A stretch of DNA of 14,130 nucleotides from an uncultured Bacteroidota bacterium (GTDB lineage Bacteria > Bacteroidota > Bacteroidia > Flavobacteriales > Flavobacteriaceae). A program made the translations under genes and the position numbers. Location: positions 1 to 14,130 of the forward strand of contig CAIRNC010000273.1 of the NCBI GenBank assembly GCA_903879875.1, read 5' to 3'. The notes below the pieces were generated by a model. That model searched no databases, was not told where the DNA came from, and saw nothing but the letters and a program-made list of their open reading frames with translations. Positions 13,890 to 14,130 of this stretch are shown in pieces. Position 1 is the stretch's first letter. Each line of letters opens with the position of its first letter.

Positions 13890-14078
13890 ATGTATTACAT
13901 CAAACTCTACCTCGGAATCGGATTTGTTGTTGCTATACTTTTTGAATTAATTTTATGGTTTTTAAAAAATGATTTAGACGAAAAAACAAAACAGTATTAT
14001 AGTAAATATGGAGGGTTTATTTATGTGATTAAGTGGCCTTATATTTTTTGGTTTATTGTTGATCGTTTGGTAAATTAA
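13890..14078 (+). CDS. Small two-helix membrane protein
   Basis: A 62-residue protein with hydrophobic segments at about 6-24 (LYLGIGFVVAILFELILWF) and 43-60 (FIYVIKWPYIFWFIVDRL), separated by a charged linker (KNDLDEKTKQYYSKYGG). The first Met follows an A-rich stretch. No family is recognised. Starting 14 bases after the GNAT gene on the same strand, it is probably the third gene of that operon. The hydrophobic pattern argues for a real gene despite its size. Nothing further is recognisable from 14079 to the window end. Confidence 0.65.
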   Translation: MYYIKLYLGIGFVVAILFELILWFLKNDLDEKTKQYYSKYGGFIYVIKWPYIFWFIVDRLVN

Positions 14079-14130
14079 TTATAATTTTGCAAATACTGCT
14101 TTTTATTGAATAGCAATGTGATTATTATGA

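Overview
The window reads as chromosomal DNA of a Flavobacterium-like member of the Bacteroidota. It is AT-rich and coding starts have little or no Shine-Dalgarno sequence. Most transcription units are preceded by a TAnnTTTG box, the -7 element typical of this phylum. The protein set also fits: a DUF4837-type lipoprotein beside a LysM transglycosylase, KDO activation by KdsB, and the long form of PurC. Genus assignment is inference.

Left half (1-8253): mostly core housekeeping genes. A partial minus-strand gene runs off the left edge. It is followed by a palindromic intergenic repeat and the intrinsic terminator of queA (queuosine tRNA modification). queA diverges from kdsB (CMP-KDO synthesis for the outer membrane), which converges almost end to end on purC (purine synthesis). 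A minus-strand series then comprises pgk (glycolysis), a lytic transglycosylase with four clear LysM modules, a DUF4837-type lipoprotein interrupted by a frameshift in a T7 run, and an ElaA-type GNAT acetyltransferase. The last three are closely spaced and probably form an envelope-related operon.

Middle (8254-11046): a 517-base gene-free stretch holds the pgk promoter, a 12-base perfect palindrome, two diverged tandem copies of a hairpin-forming repeat, and a -7 box almost touching the start codon of holB. holB (DNA polymerase III delta' subunit) is followed by a four-helix DoxX-like membrane protein. This converges on a class III-type sirtuin that lacks the usual zinc cysteines.

Right end (11148-14130): accessory in character. 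A WYL-domain regulator converges on a small GIY-YIG-like protein whose motif halves are in swapped order, YVG at the N-terminus and PGVY at the C-terminus. A divergent promoter region separates that gene from a three-gene operon: an unrecognised protein, a GNAT acetyltransferase and a two-helix membrane protein. No tRNA, rRNA, CRISPR array, transposase or phage gene was seen.

The most noteworthy items are the apparently circularly permuted GIY-YIG protein, the slippery-site frameshift in the DUF4837 gene, a 26-base exact in-frame repeat inside the LysM gene, and the zinc-less sirtuin.
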